A stretch of 64,000 nucleotides of DNA from Rhodoferax sp. AJA081-3 (GCF_017798165.1 NZ_CP059068.1:3410001-3474000); one strand, 5' to 3'. Numbered from the stretch's first letter, positions 1 to 9,523 are shown. Program-made: numbers and translations. Notes: generated by a model not told the origin, from the letters alone.

Positions 1-131
1 GACAGTGAGAGCGGCACCACCAGCATGCCTATCCAGAAAACACCGCGCACCAGGCGGTTGGCCAGCTCCGCGCGGATGCTGGCCAGCTGGCGTTTGAGCT
101 CGCTCGACAACTGGGAGGTGTCTGGGTGCAT
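1..131 (-). CDS. N-terminus of an unidentified membrane protein (partial)
   Basis: An open frame runs on the minus strand from an ATG at 131 off the left edge of the window. The visible 43 residues are a hydrophilic helix rich in Leu, Arg and Glu, followed by the start of a hydrophobic segment (VFWIGMLVVPLSL). This fits a cytoplasmic N-terminal tail before a first transmembrane helix. The gene is divergent from the PfpI gene at 333. The family cannot be told from this fragment. Confidence 0.55.
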   Translation of the reverse strand, partial: MHPDTSQLSSELKRQLASIRAELANRLVRGVFWIGMLVVPLSL

Positions 132-332
132 GGAATCGAACCGCAGCAAGCGGCCGGATCAGAACAGGGGCGGATTGTAAGGAAATGTAAGGTGTCTATC
201 GCTAGGCGTATGTGCCGTGTGAAGGCCTAGGGGTTTGTCCCATGTCACATCCCAGTACCACCACGCGGCCTGGTGTGCGCCCAAAAATGGGCCTGTGTTC
301 CCCCCCCCGCAACAACCCCTAGGAGATTTCCC

Positions 333-914
333 ATGGCTGGCAAGAAAATTCTGATGATTTGTGGTGACTACTGTGAAGACTACGAAACCATGGTGCCCTT
401 CCAGGCGCTGCTGGCCGTGGGCCATACGGTGCATGCTGTGTGCCCGGACAAAAAGGCCGGTGACAGCATCAAGACTGCCATCCACGATTTCGAAGGCGCG
501 CAGACCTACAGCGAAAAGCCCGGCCACAACTTTGCGCTGAATGCGACGTTTGCCGAGGTGCAGGTGGCGTCGTATGACGCGTTGTTGTTGCCCGGTGGCC
601 GCGGCCCCGAGTACCTGCGCACCTATCCGGCCGTGGTGGCCATGGTCAAACACTTCTTCGATACCAACAAACCAGTGGCCGCCATCTGCCACGCGGCCCA
701 ATTGCTGGCTGGTGCCAATGTGCTGGAGGGGCGCACCTGTTCGGCCTACCCCGCCTGCCGGGTGGAGGTGGAGCGTGCGGGTGGCACTTATGCCGACATT
801 GCGATTGACGCGGCTTACACGGACGGCAACCTGGTCACAGCGCCGGCCTGGCCTGCGCATCCGGCGTGGATTGCGCAGTTCCTCACCAAGCTGGGGACCA
901 AGATTTCGCATTGA
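333..914 (+). CDS. DJ-1/PfpI family protein (class I glutamine amidotransferase-like)
   Basis: The product is 193 residues, the normal length for a single-domain PfpI/DJ-1 protein. The nucleophile elbow is AAICHAAQ with Cys119-His120, and an acidic residue in the N-terminal GDYCEDYE stretch matches the position of the DJ-1 active-site Glu. LLLPGGRGPEYLR is the family's conserved loop. I chose the ATG at 333 because AGGAG at 321-325 lies at a good distance; an in-frame ATG at 273 has no such site. Proteins of this family act as cysteine proteases, deglycases or stress chaperones, and the sequence does not decide which. A run of nine C lies at 300-308, in the probable leader. Confidence 0.85.
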   Translation: MAGKKILMICGDYCEDYETMVPFQALLAVGHTVHAVCPDKKAGDSIKTAIHDFEGAQTYSEKPGHNFALNATFAEVQVASYDALLLPGGRGPEYLRTYPAVVAMVKHFFDTNKPVAAICHAAQLLAGANVLEGRTCSAYPACRVEVERAGGTYADIAIDAAYTDGNLVTAPAWPAHPAWIAQFLTKLGTKISH

Positions 915-931
915 AAGCTTGGTATTCGCCC

Positions 932-1023
932 GCAGCAGAGTCAGGGTAAGCGCCGCCGTTCGTGTCCTCCGGCCTTCGGCCTCCCCCTTTACCTCACTTT
1001 GGCGCTCACCCCGACTCTGCTGC
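932..1023. repeat. long imperfect inverted repeat between genes
   Basis: A 23-base arm at 932-954 (GCAGCAGAGTC...AGCGCC) pairs with 1001-1023 with two transition mismatches. The 46-base loop contains a smaller hairpin, GGCCTTCGGCC. It sits between the PfpI and RHH genes, which point the same way. It could be a REP-like element or a structured transcript end. There is no T-tract, so it is not a classical terminator. Confidence 0.65.
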
Positions 1024-1107
1024 TCGACAGTGGCAACGCATTGACGCTTCTGGACTGGCACAGCATGATGGCAAGCCCAACGACCGCGTAGCAGGGAGAG
1101 CCTCACC

Positions 1108-1485
1108 ATGTGCCAAGTCTTTATCAGCGCCGATCCGCATCTGTACGACTGCCGCGTGCGCTCCGTGCGCCTGCATGGTGTGGCCACCAGCATCCGGCTG
1201 GAAAACCTGTTCTGGAATGTGCTGGCCGATATTGCGGCGCGGGACGGCATGCGGGTGCCGCAGCTCTGCACCAAGCTGTATGACGAACTGGTGCAGGAGC
1301 GTGGCGAAGTGGACAACTTTGCGTCCTTTTTGCGCGTGTGCTGCGGGCGTTACCTGGCGCTGCAGCTCTCTGGCGGCATTCCGCTGGACGCCAGCATTCC
1401 CATCAGCAGCCTGAACGCCCAGCGTGTGCTGGCTACCGAGCGTAGCCCGGTGCAGCCCGATGGGTTTCAGGTGCGTGCGGCTTAG
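1108..1485 (+). CDS. ribbon-helix-helix domain protein (RHH_4 type)
   Basis: The product is 125 residues. The N-terminal part ([20 protein letters not shown], then [19 protein letters not shown]) fits the arrangement of the proteobacterial ribbon-helix-helix family that resembles aryl-sulfate sulfotransferase-associated RHH proteins (Pfam RHH_4). [17 protein letters not shown] is the conserved C-terminal block. Proteins of this kind are small DNA-binding or scaffold proteins of unknown target. The start is supported by AGGGAGAG at 1093-1100. The last bases overlap the end of the convergent GDPD gene by four. Confidence 0.75.
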   Translation: MCQVFISADPHLYDCRVRSVRLHGVATSIRLENLFWNVLADIAARDGMRVPQLCTKLYDELVQERGEVDNFASFLRVCCGRYLALQLSGGIPLDASIPISSLNAQRVLATERSPVQPDGFQVRAA

Positions 1486-2660
1486 CGTCCCAACTCTTTC
1501 AGGTAGGTGGCCCGTGCAGCCACCGCGGTGTCGGTGAAGTCGGTGAACAGGCCATCCACACCCAGGCGGTAGAACTGCAGGTATTCAGCCTTGGGGTCAC
1601 CCCTGTAGTCAAACGCCAGGCGTTTGCCCTCGTTGCGGAAGGTATAGGGGTGCACCACCAGGCCGGCCTTGTGGGCATCGGCCACCACGCTGGTGGCGGG
1701 TTGGGAGATGGTGTCGTTGTAGTTGACAACACCGTCGCCGTTCAGGTCATACATTTTCCCGGCGGAGTCATAGGTGCCTTTGACTGGCACGATATAGGGC
1801 TTCCACGGACCAATCCCGTCGGCATAGGCCTTGATGGCGGCCAGACCGGCCGGTGTCAGCATGGTGGCAAAGGTGCCGGTTTTGCCGGTGCGGGTCCAGT
1901 CATACGGGCGGTCATAGGGCGGGGCCAGTGTCACGGCACCGGTCTTGAAGTCGTAGTCATCACCGTCGATCAGCTGCACCAGACGGACCTGTGTCTTGGT
2001 GCGCAGGTACTGCAGGTTGGACACTTCAAACGACTGCACGATGACCGGCGAATCCTTCTTGGTGTAGCCGTATTCGCTGAGGATGGTCAGCAGGCGGTCT
2101 TCGAGCTTCAGGTTGGCGTCCACGTGGAAGGTGGGGTGTTTGGTCTCGGGGTAGACACCGACCACGCGGCCGGCCTTGGTGCCTTCGGTCTTGGCCAGGT
2201 CCAGCACCTCGCGTAGCGTGGGGATCTGGTACTTGCCGTTGTGCGACTGGTCGCGCTCCGCCAGTGGTTGCAGGGCGCGCAGGGTCTTGATCTCGGCCAG
2301 CGTGAAGTCGCCGGCAAACCAGCCGGTCTCGGACACACCGTCGACCATACGGGTGGTCTTGCGTGCTGCGAACTCGGGGCGTGTGGCGACATCGGTGGTG
2401 CCGGTGATGTTGGGTTCGTGGCGGGCGATCAGCTCACCGTCCTTGGTGGCCACCAGATCGGGCTCGATGAAGTCGGCACCCTGCTGGATGGCCAGGCGAT
2501 AGCCCTCCAGCGTGTGGTCGGGCAGGTAGCCTGCCGCGCCGCGGTGGCCCAGCACCAGGGGGCGTGCACCATCCAGTGTCAAAAAGGGTGCGGGGCCGCT
2601 GCCACCGCAGGCGACCAGGGTTGCAACTGCTGCGCAGGTCAGAACAAAGCGAAGTTTCAT
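1482..2660 (-). CDS. glpQ: glycerophosphodiester phosphodiesterase, lipoprotein
   Basis: The product is 392 residues and hydrolyses glycerophosphodiesters to glycerol-3-phosphate and an alcohol. The start at 2660 gives a lipoprotein signal peptide with lipobox LVAC (Cys18), so it should be anchored in the cell envelope. The GDPD signature is complete: HRGAAG with His39/Arg40, then EPDL (Glu67, Asp69) and His81 in ARHEPN. This is the long periplasmic GlpQ-type form. An ATG 21 bases further upstream exists but gives a worse signal peptide. It stands alone, and no glpT transporter is next to it. Confidence 0.88.
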   Translation of the reverse strand: MKLRFVLTCAAVATLVACGGSGPAPFLTLDGARPLVLGHRGAAGYLPDHTLEGYRLAIQQGADFIEPDLVATKDGELIARHEPNITGTTDVATRPEFAARKTTRMVDGVSETGWFAGDFTLAEIKTLRALQPLAERDQSHNGKYQIPTLREVLDLAKTEGTKAGRVVGVYPETKHPTFHVDANLKLEDRLLTILSEYGYTKKDSPVIVQSFEVSNLQYLRTKTQVRLVQLIDGDDYDFKTGAVTLAPPYDRPYDWTRTGKTGTFATMLTPAGLAAIKAYADGIGPWKPYIVPVKGTYDSAGKMYDLNGDGVVNYNDTISQPATSVVADAHKAGLVVHPYTFRNEGKRLAFDYRGDPKAEYLQFYRLGVDGLFTDFTDTAVAARATYLKELGR

Positions 2661-2755
2661 GGGTCCAGTTCCAATACACAAAAGGGCCCTACTGTGCGGG
2701 CCTTGTGTGAAACTTTGAAGTCAGATTCATTGCACCCCGCGCCGCGCCTTTTGCC

Positions 2756-5602
2756 CTAAGCCCCGCGGCAATGCCCCAGCTCGGCAAGCATGCGCTGGCG
2801 CGCGGCCTGTTGGGGTGCACGCCAGTTGGACTGTGCACCGGTGGTGGATGGCTTGCACAGGGCGGTACCGGGGCGGGACATTTTTGACAGGGCCTCCGAG
2901 ATGCCGCTCTTCGCCTTGGCCAACATGCGGTCGTCGCTCAAAGCCTGCGCCACCAGCGCGCGGTCCACCTCGTGGAACAGCAGCTTGCGGTCGCCACCAA
3001 AACCGGCGCTGCGCGCGCGGTCGTAGGTTTGCCATTGGGTTGCCAGTGCGCTGGCCGGTTGGGGCGACAACAGCAGGGACCATACCTGCACCTCCAGCGC
3101 CTGCTGCCGCGGTTGCAACCAACTGGTGGTGACCGTGTCCGGCACCTCGGCCAGCGCCTGTTCGGCCGTTTGTTGTGCCTGCACGGGCTGGCCATGCCCC
3201 ACCAGAAACCACGCGAGGTCCACACGCGCCATCACGCGATGCAGGCGCTGGTCCAGCGCCCGGCGCGTGCGGTCCTGTGTGTCGGGCCGCGGCAGGCTGT
3301 CGATACGGATCTGCAGCTGCGCCTGGGCACCGGTGGTGTCGCCATGTGCATCGAGCGCACGGGCCAGTGCCAATCGGGTTGCGGCCACGGTGAAGTTGGG
3401 GTCGGTGGTCACGCCCATCCGCAGGTCCAGGGCGTCGCGCAGCAGGGCCACCCGTTCGGCGGTTGTCACATCACCGTAGGCCAGGTACTCCTTGGCCTGG
3501 GCCACGGGCTCGCGTTCCGGACCTGCAGGCTCGGCCAAATCGGCAACGATCTGGTTCAGGTGTTCACGGCGCTGGGCTTCGTCGTCCACCACCGCTGCCA
3601 GGCCGTGCAACACGCTGATACGGCGCAGGTCGCGCGCGGGCAGGGCCTGGGCCAGGGCCCATGCGGACTGGTAGTGGCGTTGCGCGGTGTCTGTGTCCTC
3701 ACCGTCATGGGCTTGTTGTGCTGCGCCGATGTAGGCTGCCATGCGCTGGTCGGGCGGCAGTGTCGCGGCCTGGGCCAGCTGGGCATTCCAGTCTGGCGGT
3801 GGTGGCAGGGGCGCACGTGGGGGTTCAGGCTCCACATTGTCGGGCGGCACCCGCAGACCCGGTGTCAGGATGGCCAATGCGGTTCCCAGGTGCGGTATGG
3901 CGACAAATGCTGCGCCCAGGGGCGCCAACAAACATGCGGCGTAGATAAGCACACCCACGAATGCTTCGGCGTGGCTGGCGCGCCGCCCCAGCAGCTCGGG
4001 CAACAGGGCCGTGGCCGCGGCCGTGCGTTTGGCAAACGACCAGCTTTGGAACTTGGCATTTTGTAGCGCGCCAAAGATGCGTTGCAGGGCCTGGGGTTCG
4101 TCCAGCGCGGCATTGCTTTCGCGTGGCACGGCCAGGTCCAACTGCATGCGGTGCCATTGGTAGGGCAGGCCAAAGGCAACCAACACGGCCACCACCCGCA
4201 GCACCATATCGTCGAACAACTGGCCCAGGCCAAACAGCGCCGCGCAGCAGATGGCGGCAAATACAAAACGCAGGCGCGGGTGGCGTGCAAACACCAGCGT
4301 CTCCAGCACACGGCCGCCGTCCAGCGGCATCAGGGGCAGCAGGTTCAGGTAGTTGATCACCAGTGAGGCAATCAGGAACTCGTTGAGCCAGTCGGGGCCC
4401 GTCCAATAACCCGAGGCACTGGCCCAGAAGGCGGCGCCCGCCAGGGCAATGCCCGGTACGGGGCCAGCCAGGTAGACAAACAACTTTTCAAATGGGGTGG
4501 CCGTCTCCTTTTCTCCCGTGGCCAGGCCGCCCAGCCCCGGCACAAAAAAGACCGACACATTGCGAAAGCCGGTGAGTTTCATCGCCAGGTAGTGGCCGCC
4601 TTCGTGCAGGGCCACCACGGCCAGCACGATGGGCACAAAGGTCCACGACAACCACAGCCCACCGACCAGCAAAAACAGCAGGGCGGTGACGGTGAAAGTG
4701 ATCCATTTGCTCTTGGCGCTGGACGTGGCGGCGCGGCTGGTCGCCAATTGGTTTTGGAAGGCGCGCAGGTCTGCGTCCAGACTCTGCTGCTGGGGTGGTA
4801 GGGGCTGCGCGGCATCACTGCCGTACGCGGTGTGGGGTGGGTGTGTTGCGGTGTCGGTGCCAGGCGTGGGGATGGGTGCTTGCGGCGCGCTCCAGCCTGC
4901 GCGCAGCTGTCCGCCCAGCACCTTCAGGGCCATGTGGGCCGCCGCCAGCAGCGTCAGTCGGAAGTGGCCACTGCTGTCTCCAGCCACCGGCACCAACTGG
5001 CCTTGCTGGCGCAGATGGGGCAGCAAGTCGTCAAACGTCTGGCGCAGCCGGTGGTGGACCTCCAGGCCATCGGTGCAAATCGGCACGGTGGCGGCTTGCA
5101 CCCGCTGCAGGTGCCGGTGCCAGGCTTGTACCCACTGCGGCAGGTAGTCGTCCACGGTGTGCCACCGGGGCAGATCGATGGGAGAGAGGTGGCGGCAGCG
5201 GTTCAGCGTAAGCCAGTTGTGGCCATCCTCAAAACAGGTGATGAGTTGCAGCATGCAGGGCTGCTGCGGCTCGGGTGCGGGCGACGGCGACACCATGGCG
5301 TGGGTGTGGCCATCGCGGTGCTGGTAGATGTCATAAAACGTGGGCGTATCCTGGGGCGTCACCAGCATGGTCTGGACCGTGCCGCTGTAGCGGTAGGTAA
5401 AACCCAGTTGCACCAGTTCGGCGGCAGGCCGGTCCAGGATGGCGCGAACATCGGCGGGGATATCGTCCCGTACCACCGAGAGGCTGTGCGCCGGGCGCCA
5501 GCGCAGCTGGCCCAGGCGGCGCACGGCCACCACCAGCACGATGGCCACCAGTGCGGCCAGCGCCAGCAATACGACCAGTCCAATCTGTAACACCATGGCC
5601 AT
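2756..5602 (-). CDS. M50-like membrane metalloprotease with long C-terminal helical-repeat tail
   Basis: The product is 948 residues, far longer than a plain site-2 protease. Residues 5-27 are a transmembrane helix, followed by a soluble region to about 295. The catalytic zinc motif HEGGH is at about residues 332-336 inside hydrophobic segments (LAVVALHEGGHYLAMK). The second motif is NLLPLMPLDGGR, about 90 residues later, as in the S2P/M50 fold. The C-terminal half after about 600 is rich in Ala, Gln and Arg and looks like TPR or similar helical repeats (AHDGEDTDTAQRHYQSAWALAQAL). The start at 5602 has AAGGGA upstream. Its substrate is unknown. It may act in regulated intramembrane proteolysis. 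Confidence 0.72.
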   Translation of the reverse strand: MAMVLQIGLVVLLALAALVAIVLVVAVRRLGQLRWRPAHSLSVVRDDIPADVRAILDRPAAELVQLGFTYRYSGTVQTMLVTPQDTPTFYDIYQHRDGHTHAMVSPSPAPEPQQPCMLQLITCFEDGHNWLTLNRCRHLSPIDLPRWHTVDDYLPQWVQAWHRHLQRVQAATVPICTDGLEVHHRLRQTFDDLLPHLRQQGQLVPVAGDSSGHFRLTLLAAAHMALKVLGGQLRAGWSAPQAPIPTPGTDTATHPPHTAYGSDAAQPLPPQQQSLDADLRAFQNQLATSRAATSSAKSKWITFTVTALLFLLVGGLWLSWTFVPIVLAVVALHEGGHYLAMKLTGFRNVSVFFVPGLGGLATGEKETATPFEKLFVYLAGPVPGIALAGAAFWASASGYWTGPDWLNEFLIASLVINYLNLLPLMPLDGGRVLETLVFARHPRLRFVFAAICCAALFGLGQLFDDMVLRVVAVLVAFGLPYQWHRMQLDLAVPRESNAALDEPQALQRIFGALQNAKFQSWSFAKRTAAATALLPELLGRRASHAEAFVGVLIYAACLLAPLGAAFVAIPHLGTALAILTPGLRVPPDNVEPEPPRAPLPPPPDWNAQLAQAATLPPDQRMAAYIGAAQQAHDGEDTDTAQRHYQSAWALAQALPARDLRRISVLHGLAAVVDDEAQRREHLNQIVADLAEPAGPEREPVAQAKEYLAYGDVTTAERVALLRDALDLRMGVTTDPNFTVAATRLALARALDAHGDTTGAQAQLQIRIDSLPRPDTQDRTRRALDQRLHRVMARVDLAWFLVGHGQPVQAQQTAEQALAEVPDTVTTSWLQPRQQALEVQVWSLLLSPQPASALATQWQTYDRARSAGFGGDRKLLFHEVDRALVAQALSDDRMLAKAKSGISEALSKMSRPGTALCKPSTTGAQSNWRAPQQAARQRMLAELGHCRGA

Positions 5603-5701
5603 CGTTCCATCCCTTTCTTGCTACTTTTCTGCGGGGTGGATGATGCCACGGGCCTAAATTCGTCTATTCCCAAGGCCGGGTCGATTCACTACACTGGGCC
5701 G

Positions 5702-6514
5702 GTGAATGCCCAACCCAACCTGCTTCGCACCGCGCGGCGACAGCGTCCATGGCAAACCCTATGCCACGTGGTGCTCACGTCGTTGTTGGCCTGCGCGGGC
5801 TTGGCCCATGCGGATGGGCCGTTGCAGGTGGCTTTTGGGGTTTCGCGTCCGCCCTTCATCTTCCAGGAGACCCAAAGCGGAATTTCCGTGGAGTTGTTCC
5901 GCGAGGCCACACGGCGGATGGGTCTGGTTTTTAGGGCCGACTTTTATCCGAACCGGCGTCTGCAGATGGCCCTGGAGCAACCGCAATTTGATGCCGTGGT
6001 GGAAGTGCAGCCCGGCAATGCCAAGGTGTATTACTCCGCCCCCTTTGTCACCTACAGCAATGTGGTGTTGTCGCGCCTGCAGGACAAACTGGTCTTTCGT
6101 GCATGGGCTGATTTGCGCGGCCGTTCGGTGTGCGCCTGGCAGAACGCGCTAGAGCACTTGGGGCCCCAGTTTGCCAACGCCCAAAAGTCGTTCAGCCGCT
6201 ACCAGGAGTTTGGCGACCAGGGTGATCAGGTGCGCCTGTGGTTGCTGGGGCGCTGCGACGTCCTGGTCATTGACCGCACTTTGGTCTTGTGGCACCTGGC
6301 CGCACTTGCGCGCAAACATCCCGAGTTGAAACAACTACCCGAGGCCGATCTGGTCATGGAGCCGGTTCCTGGCAAAAGCGACCTTGATTGGTACGTGGGC
6401 TTTCGTGACAAAACCTTGCGCAACCGTTTCGACAAAACACTGGAGGCCATGCGCAGGGATGGGAGTTACCGAAGGATTGTGGATGCCGCAATCAAAGGCA
6501 GGCCAGCGCACTAG
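5702..6514 (+). CDS. periplasmic solute-binding protein, SBP_bac_3-like
   Basis: I place the start at the GTG at 5702. It is followed by a basic stretch and the hydrophobic segment LCHVVLTSLLACAGLAHA, a typical signal peptide. The mature protein (about 230 residues) has the type-3 amino-acid-binding pattern: GISVELFREATRRMGL near the N-terminus, DAVVEVQPGNAKVYYSAPF in the middle, and a C-terminal block DKTLRNRFDKTLEAMRRDGS. There are no permease genes nearby, so it may be an orphan sensor-type binding protein. The ligand is unknown. Confidence 0.7.
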   Translation: MNAQPNLLRTARRQRPWQTLCHVVLTSLLACAGLAHADGPLQVAFGVSRPPFIFQETQSGISVELFREATRRMGLVFRADFYPNRRLQMALEQPQFDAVVEVQPGNAKVYYSAPFVTYSNVVLSRLQDKLVFRAWADLRGRSVCAWQNALEHLGPQFANAQKSFSRYQEFGDQGDQVRLWLLGRCDVLVIDRTLVLWHLAALARKHPELKQLPEADLVMEPVPGKSDLDWYVGFRDKTLRNRFDKTLEAMRRDGSYRRIVDAAIKGRPAH

Positions 6515-6540
6515 GGCACGTGACAAGTTCATTTTGAGAA

Positions 6541-6595
6541 AATGTGTCTCTAGCCCGCGTGCAATATGCTTTATGTGCTACAAAAACAGTAGCGT
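6541..6595 (-). repeat. interspersed short repeat, copy D
   Basis: Read on the minus strand it contains GCTACTGTTTTTGTAGCA followed by GCGGGCTAGAGAC and an A/T-rich end. This matches the layout of four other copies in the window (14534, 22294, 35337, 38336) built around a core like CGGGGGCTAGAGGC. It lies just after the binding-protein gene. The copy is diverged. Confidence 0.5.
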
Positions 6596-6604
6596 TTGAC
6601 GTCA

Positions 6605-6757
6605 TCATCCTCCACGCCACGACGGCGGAGCCTGGATCAGACCCAGGCCCGCCGGGATGTGGACGCGGGTGAGGTCGATCAGGGCACCAACACGAAGCGA
6701 CACGGTAGACTTGATCGCTTCACCCTTGCGCAGCGACACGAATCGTTGCCCCACCAT
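6605..6757 (-). CDS. possible small protein or gene remnant upstream of tldD
   Basis: A 50-codon frame starts at an ATG at 6757, which overlaps the tldD start on the other strand, and ends at 6605. The peptide (MVGQRFVSLRKGEAIKSTVS at its start, ending APPSWRGG) has a coding-like third-position GC of roughly three quarters, in a 240-base stretch that otherwise has no gene. No convincing ribosome-binding site is visible. I do not recognise the family. It may be a remnant of a longer gene or chance. Confidence 0.25.
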   Translation of the reverse strand: MVGQRFVSLRKGEAIKSTVSLRVGALIDLTRVHIPAGLGLIQAPPSWRGG

Positions 6758-8180
6758 GCCACATTTTGATCCCCAACCGGCGCTACGCCACGCCCTCCAG
6801 GCCGCACAGTGGGCAGGCCTGCGCTACTCGCGCGAAAGCACCCAGACACGCGCCGTGCGCAACGATGCACCCGAGAAAAACGACACCACGCTGGAAGAAG
6901 GCGCCATGTGTGAGGTGCTGATTGACGGGCACTTTGGTTATGCGGCCACAGCCGACCTCAGCAACGCTGGCCTGCAGCGCGCGTTTGACCAGGCCATAAC
7001 CACCACCCGGGCAACCGCGGGCCACAAGGTGCACCCCTTCACGGATGCGCACCGCGCCGCTGTGCAGGGCGTTTACCAAAGCCCCGCGCAAAAGCCTTTG
7101 GCCACCACCCCGCTGGCGCTGATCACCGACTGTCTGTTGGCTGCGTCCAAAGCCATGGCCATTGGCGACAAAGTGGTGAACCGCAGTGCCCATGCCGCGG
7201 TGATACAGACCCACATCGACTACTACTCGACCAACGGCACGCACACCACGCAGCGTTTTGACATGGTGGACATCACCGTGGCGGCCACGGCCGCAGAGGG
7301 CATGCAAAGCCAAACCCGCACGTGGACACACACCGGGCAGTTTGGTGGTGAGGTTTTTGATGTGGCCGCTTTTGCACAACAGGGTTTGCGCGTGGCCACC
7401 GAGGCGCTGGAGTTGCTGGCGGCACCCAACTGCCCGTCGGGCACGATGGACCTGATCCTGATGCCCGACCAGATGATGCTGCAGATCCATGAGTCCATAG
7501 GCCACCCGCTGGAGCTGGACCGCATTTTGGGCGATGAACGCAACTACGCGGGCTGGAGCTTTGTGCAACCAACCGACTTTGGCACCCTGCGCTACGGGTC
7601 GCCGCTGATGCATGTGACCTTTGACCCCACCAAGCAAAACGCCATGGCCAGTTACGCGTTTGACGACGGTGGCAGCCCCGCACGCCGCGAATTTTTGATC
7701 GAAGGCGGTGTTCTCAAGCGCGGCCTGGGCTCGGTGGAATCACAAGAGCGCACGGGCTTGCCGGGCGTGGCCAACTTCCGCTCGTCCTCCTGGAACCGCG
7801 CACCCATTGACCGCATGGCCAATGTGAACCTGGAGCCCGGCACCTCTTCGCTGGACGACATGATTGCCTCGGTGGAGGACGGCATTCTGATGTCCACCAA
7901 CCGGTCCTGGTCCATTGACGACTACCGCAACAAATTCCAGTTTGGTTGCGAACACGGTCGTCTGATCAAGAACGGCAAGCTGGCCGGCGTGGTGCGCAAC
8001 CCCAACTACCGCGGCGTCACCGTTGATTTTTGGAACCGCCTGGGCGCGGTCGGCAAAGACGAAGCCACCTACGGCACGCTGTTCTGCGGCAAAGGAGAAC
8101 CCAGCCAGGTCATACGGGTTGGGCATTCGTCACCGGCCTGTTTGTTCCGTGGCGTGGAAGTGTTTGGAGGCCAATCATGA
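6756..8180 (+). CDS. tldD: metalloprotease TldD
   Basis: The product is 474 residues, the normal TldD length. The zinc-site motif HESIGH (His245, Glu246, His250) sits in MLQIHESIGHPLELDRILG, the family's hallmark HExxxH. The C-terminal part carries YRGVTVDFWNRLG and FCGKGEPSQ. TldD pairs with TldE (PmbA) to form a protease known for degrading unfolded antitoxin CcdA and maturing microcin B17. The stop overlaps the start of tldE as ATGA, so the two are made together. The start at 6756 gives the best length. No clear Shine-Dalgarno is present. Confidence 0.9.
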   Translation: MPHFDPQPALRHALQAAQWAGLRYSRESTQTRAVRNDAPEKNDTTLEEGAMCEVLIDGHFGYAATADLSNAGLQRAFDQAITTTRATAGHKVHPFTDAHRAAVQGVYQSPAQKPLATTPLALITDCLLAASKAMAIGDKVVNRSAHAAVIQTHIDYYSTNGTHTTQRFDMVDITVAATAAEGMQSQTRTWTHTGQFGGEVFDVAAFAQQGLRVATEALELLAAPNCPSGTMDLILMPDQMMLQIHESIGHPLELDRILGDERNYAGWSFVQPTDFGTLRYGSPLMHVTFDPTKQNAMASYAFDDGGSPARREFLIEGGVLKRGLGSVESQERTGLPGVANFRSSSWNRAPIDRMANVNLEPGTSSLDDMIASVEDGILMSTNRSWSIDDYRNKFQFGCEHGRLIKNGKLAGVVRNPNYRGVTVDFWNRLGAVGKDEATYGTLFCGKGEPSQVIRVGHSSPACLFRGVEVFGGQS

Positions 8181-9523
8181 GCCAGAGCCCATTTGTGACC
8201 ACCGTGCGCCAACACTTCGATGCCGTGGCCGACTGCGTGTTGCAGAGCTTGCAGGGCGATGAGGCTGCCACGCTGAACCTCAACGCCGAAGAAACCCTGT
8301 TTGTCCGCTTCAACAACAACCGGGTACGCCAGAACACCAATGTGGAGCAGATTGCCATGGGCCTGCAATTGCAAGGTGCAGGCCGCACCGCTGCAATGAG
8401 CCGCACCCTCTCGGGCAAGGTGGAGGCTGACTGCGCCGCCATGCTGCAGATGCTGACCCAGTGCCGCGACGAACTGGCCGTGCTGCCGCCAGACCCGCAC
8501 CAGGTGCCCCTAGAAAACCATGGCAGCAGCGACGAAACCTTCAGTGGCCAATTGCTGGCACCCGATGCAGTGGTAGACGCCGTGGTAGGCCCTGCGCAGG
8601 GCTGCGACATGGCCGGGCTGTATGCGGCGGGCTCCATCGTGCGCGCCAACCGCAACTCCAAGGGCCAACGCCACTGGTTTGCCACGCAAACCTTCTTCAT
8701 GGACTACTCGCTTTACAACGGCTCCCGTGCGGTCAAGGGCAGTTACGCCGGCACCCACTGGGAGCCCGCGCAGTGGGCGGCCAACCTGGCGCACAGCAAG
8801 CATCTTTTGGCACTAATGGACAAGCCTTTGCAGACCGTTAAGCCCGGCCAGTACCGCACCTACCTGGCCCCGCGCGCGGTTGCCGACCTGGTGGGCATGA
8901 TGGGCTGGAATGCCTTGTCGGCCTCGGCCTGGAAGCAAGGGCGAAGCCCCTTCAAAAAGCTGGCCGACAAAGAGTCGCGCTTGTCCACCCAACTGCACAT
9001 CACCGAGAACTTTGGCCTGGGCCTGACCCCGCGCTTCAATACGCTGGGCGAGGTGTCCGCACCCGCGGTGCCACTGATAACAGCGGGCGAGCTGTCTACG
9101 CTGCTGATCAGCTCCCGCACCAGCAAAGAGTTCGGCCTGGTCGCCAATGGCGCCAATGAATCCGAAGGACCGCGCGCGCTGGACATGGCGCCCGGCTCGC
9201 TGGAAGAGAAAGATGTTTTGCGGCAACTGGGCACCGGCTTGTATTTGTCCAACCTGCACTACCTGAACTGGAGCGACCCTGTGTCGGCCCGCGTGACGGG
9301 AATGACACGGTATGCCTGCTTCTGGGTAGAAAACGGCGAGATCGTTGGCCCCATCAAAGACATGCGGTGGGACGAGAGCCTGTATGACGCCCTGGGCGAC
9401 AAGCTGCTGGCCCTGACCACCCACACCGCCATTGACCCGGCAGTGGACACCTATTACCACCGCGCCCTTGGCGGCTCCCGCACGCCGGGGGCGCTGATCG
9501 ATAACTTTACGTTTACCTTGTAG
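8177..9523 (+). CDS. pmbA: metalloprotease subunit TldE/PmbA
   Basis: The product is 448 residues and lies directly after tldD with a four-base overlap. It has the TldE layout without the HExxxH zinc motif: an N-terminal domain with NAEETLFVRFNNNRVRQNTN, the central GTHWEPAQWAANLAH, and a C-terminal block MTRYACFWVENGEIVGPIKDM. TldE is the non-catalytic partner in the TldD/E heterodimer. The adjacent gene order supports the assignment. Confidence 0.88.
   Translation: MSQSPFVTTVRQHFDAVADCVLQSLQGDEAATLNLNAEETLFVRFNNNRVRQNTNVEQIAMGLQLQGAGRTAAMSRTLSGKVEADCAAMLQMLTQCRDELAVLPPDPHQVPLENHGSSDETFSGQLLAPDAVVDAVVGPAQGCDMAGLYAAGSIVRANRNSKGQRHWFATQTFFMDYSLYNGSRAVKGSYAGTHWEPAQWAANLAHSKHLLALMDKPLQTVKPGQYRTYLAPRAVADLVGMMGWNALSASAWKQGRSPFKKLADKESRLSTQLHITENFGLGLTPRFNTLGEVSAPAVPLITAGELSTLLISSRTSKEFGLVANGANESEGPRALDMAPGSLEEKDVLRQLGTGLYLSNLHYLNWSDPVSARVTGMTRYACFWVENGEIVGPIKDMRWDESLYDALGDKLLALTTHTAIDPAVDTYYHRALGGSRTPGALIDNFTFTL

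Noticed and set aside
2972..4066. Long plus-strand frame opposite the M50 protease gene
   Set aside because: It lies antisense to a long gene with clear motifs, and its peptide is low-complexity Gly/Arg/Gln-rich.
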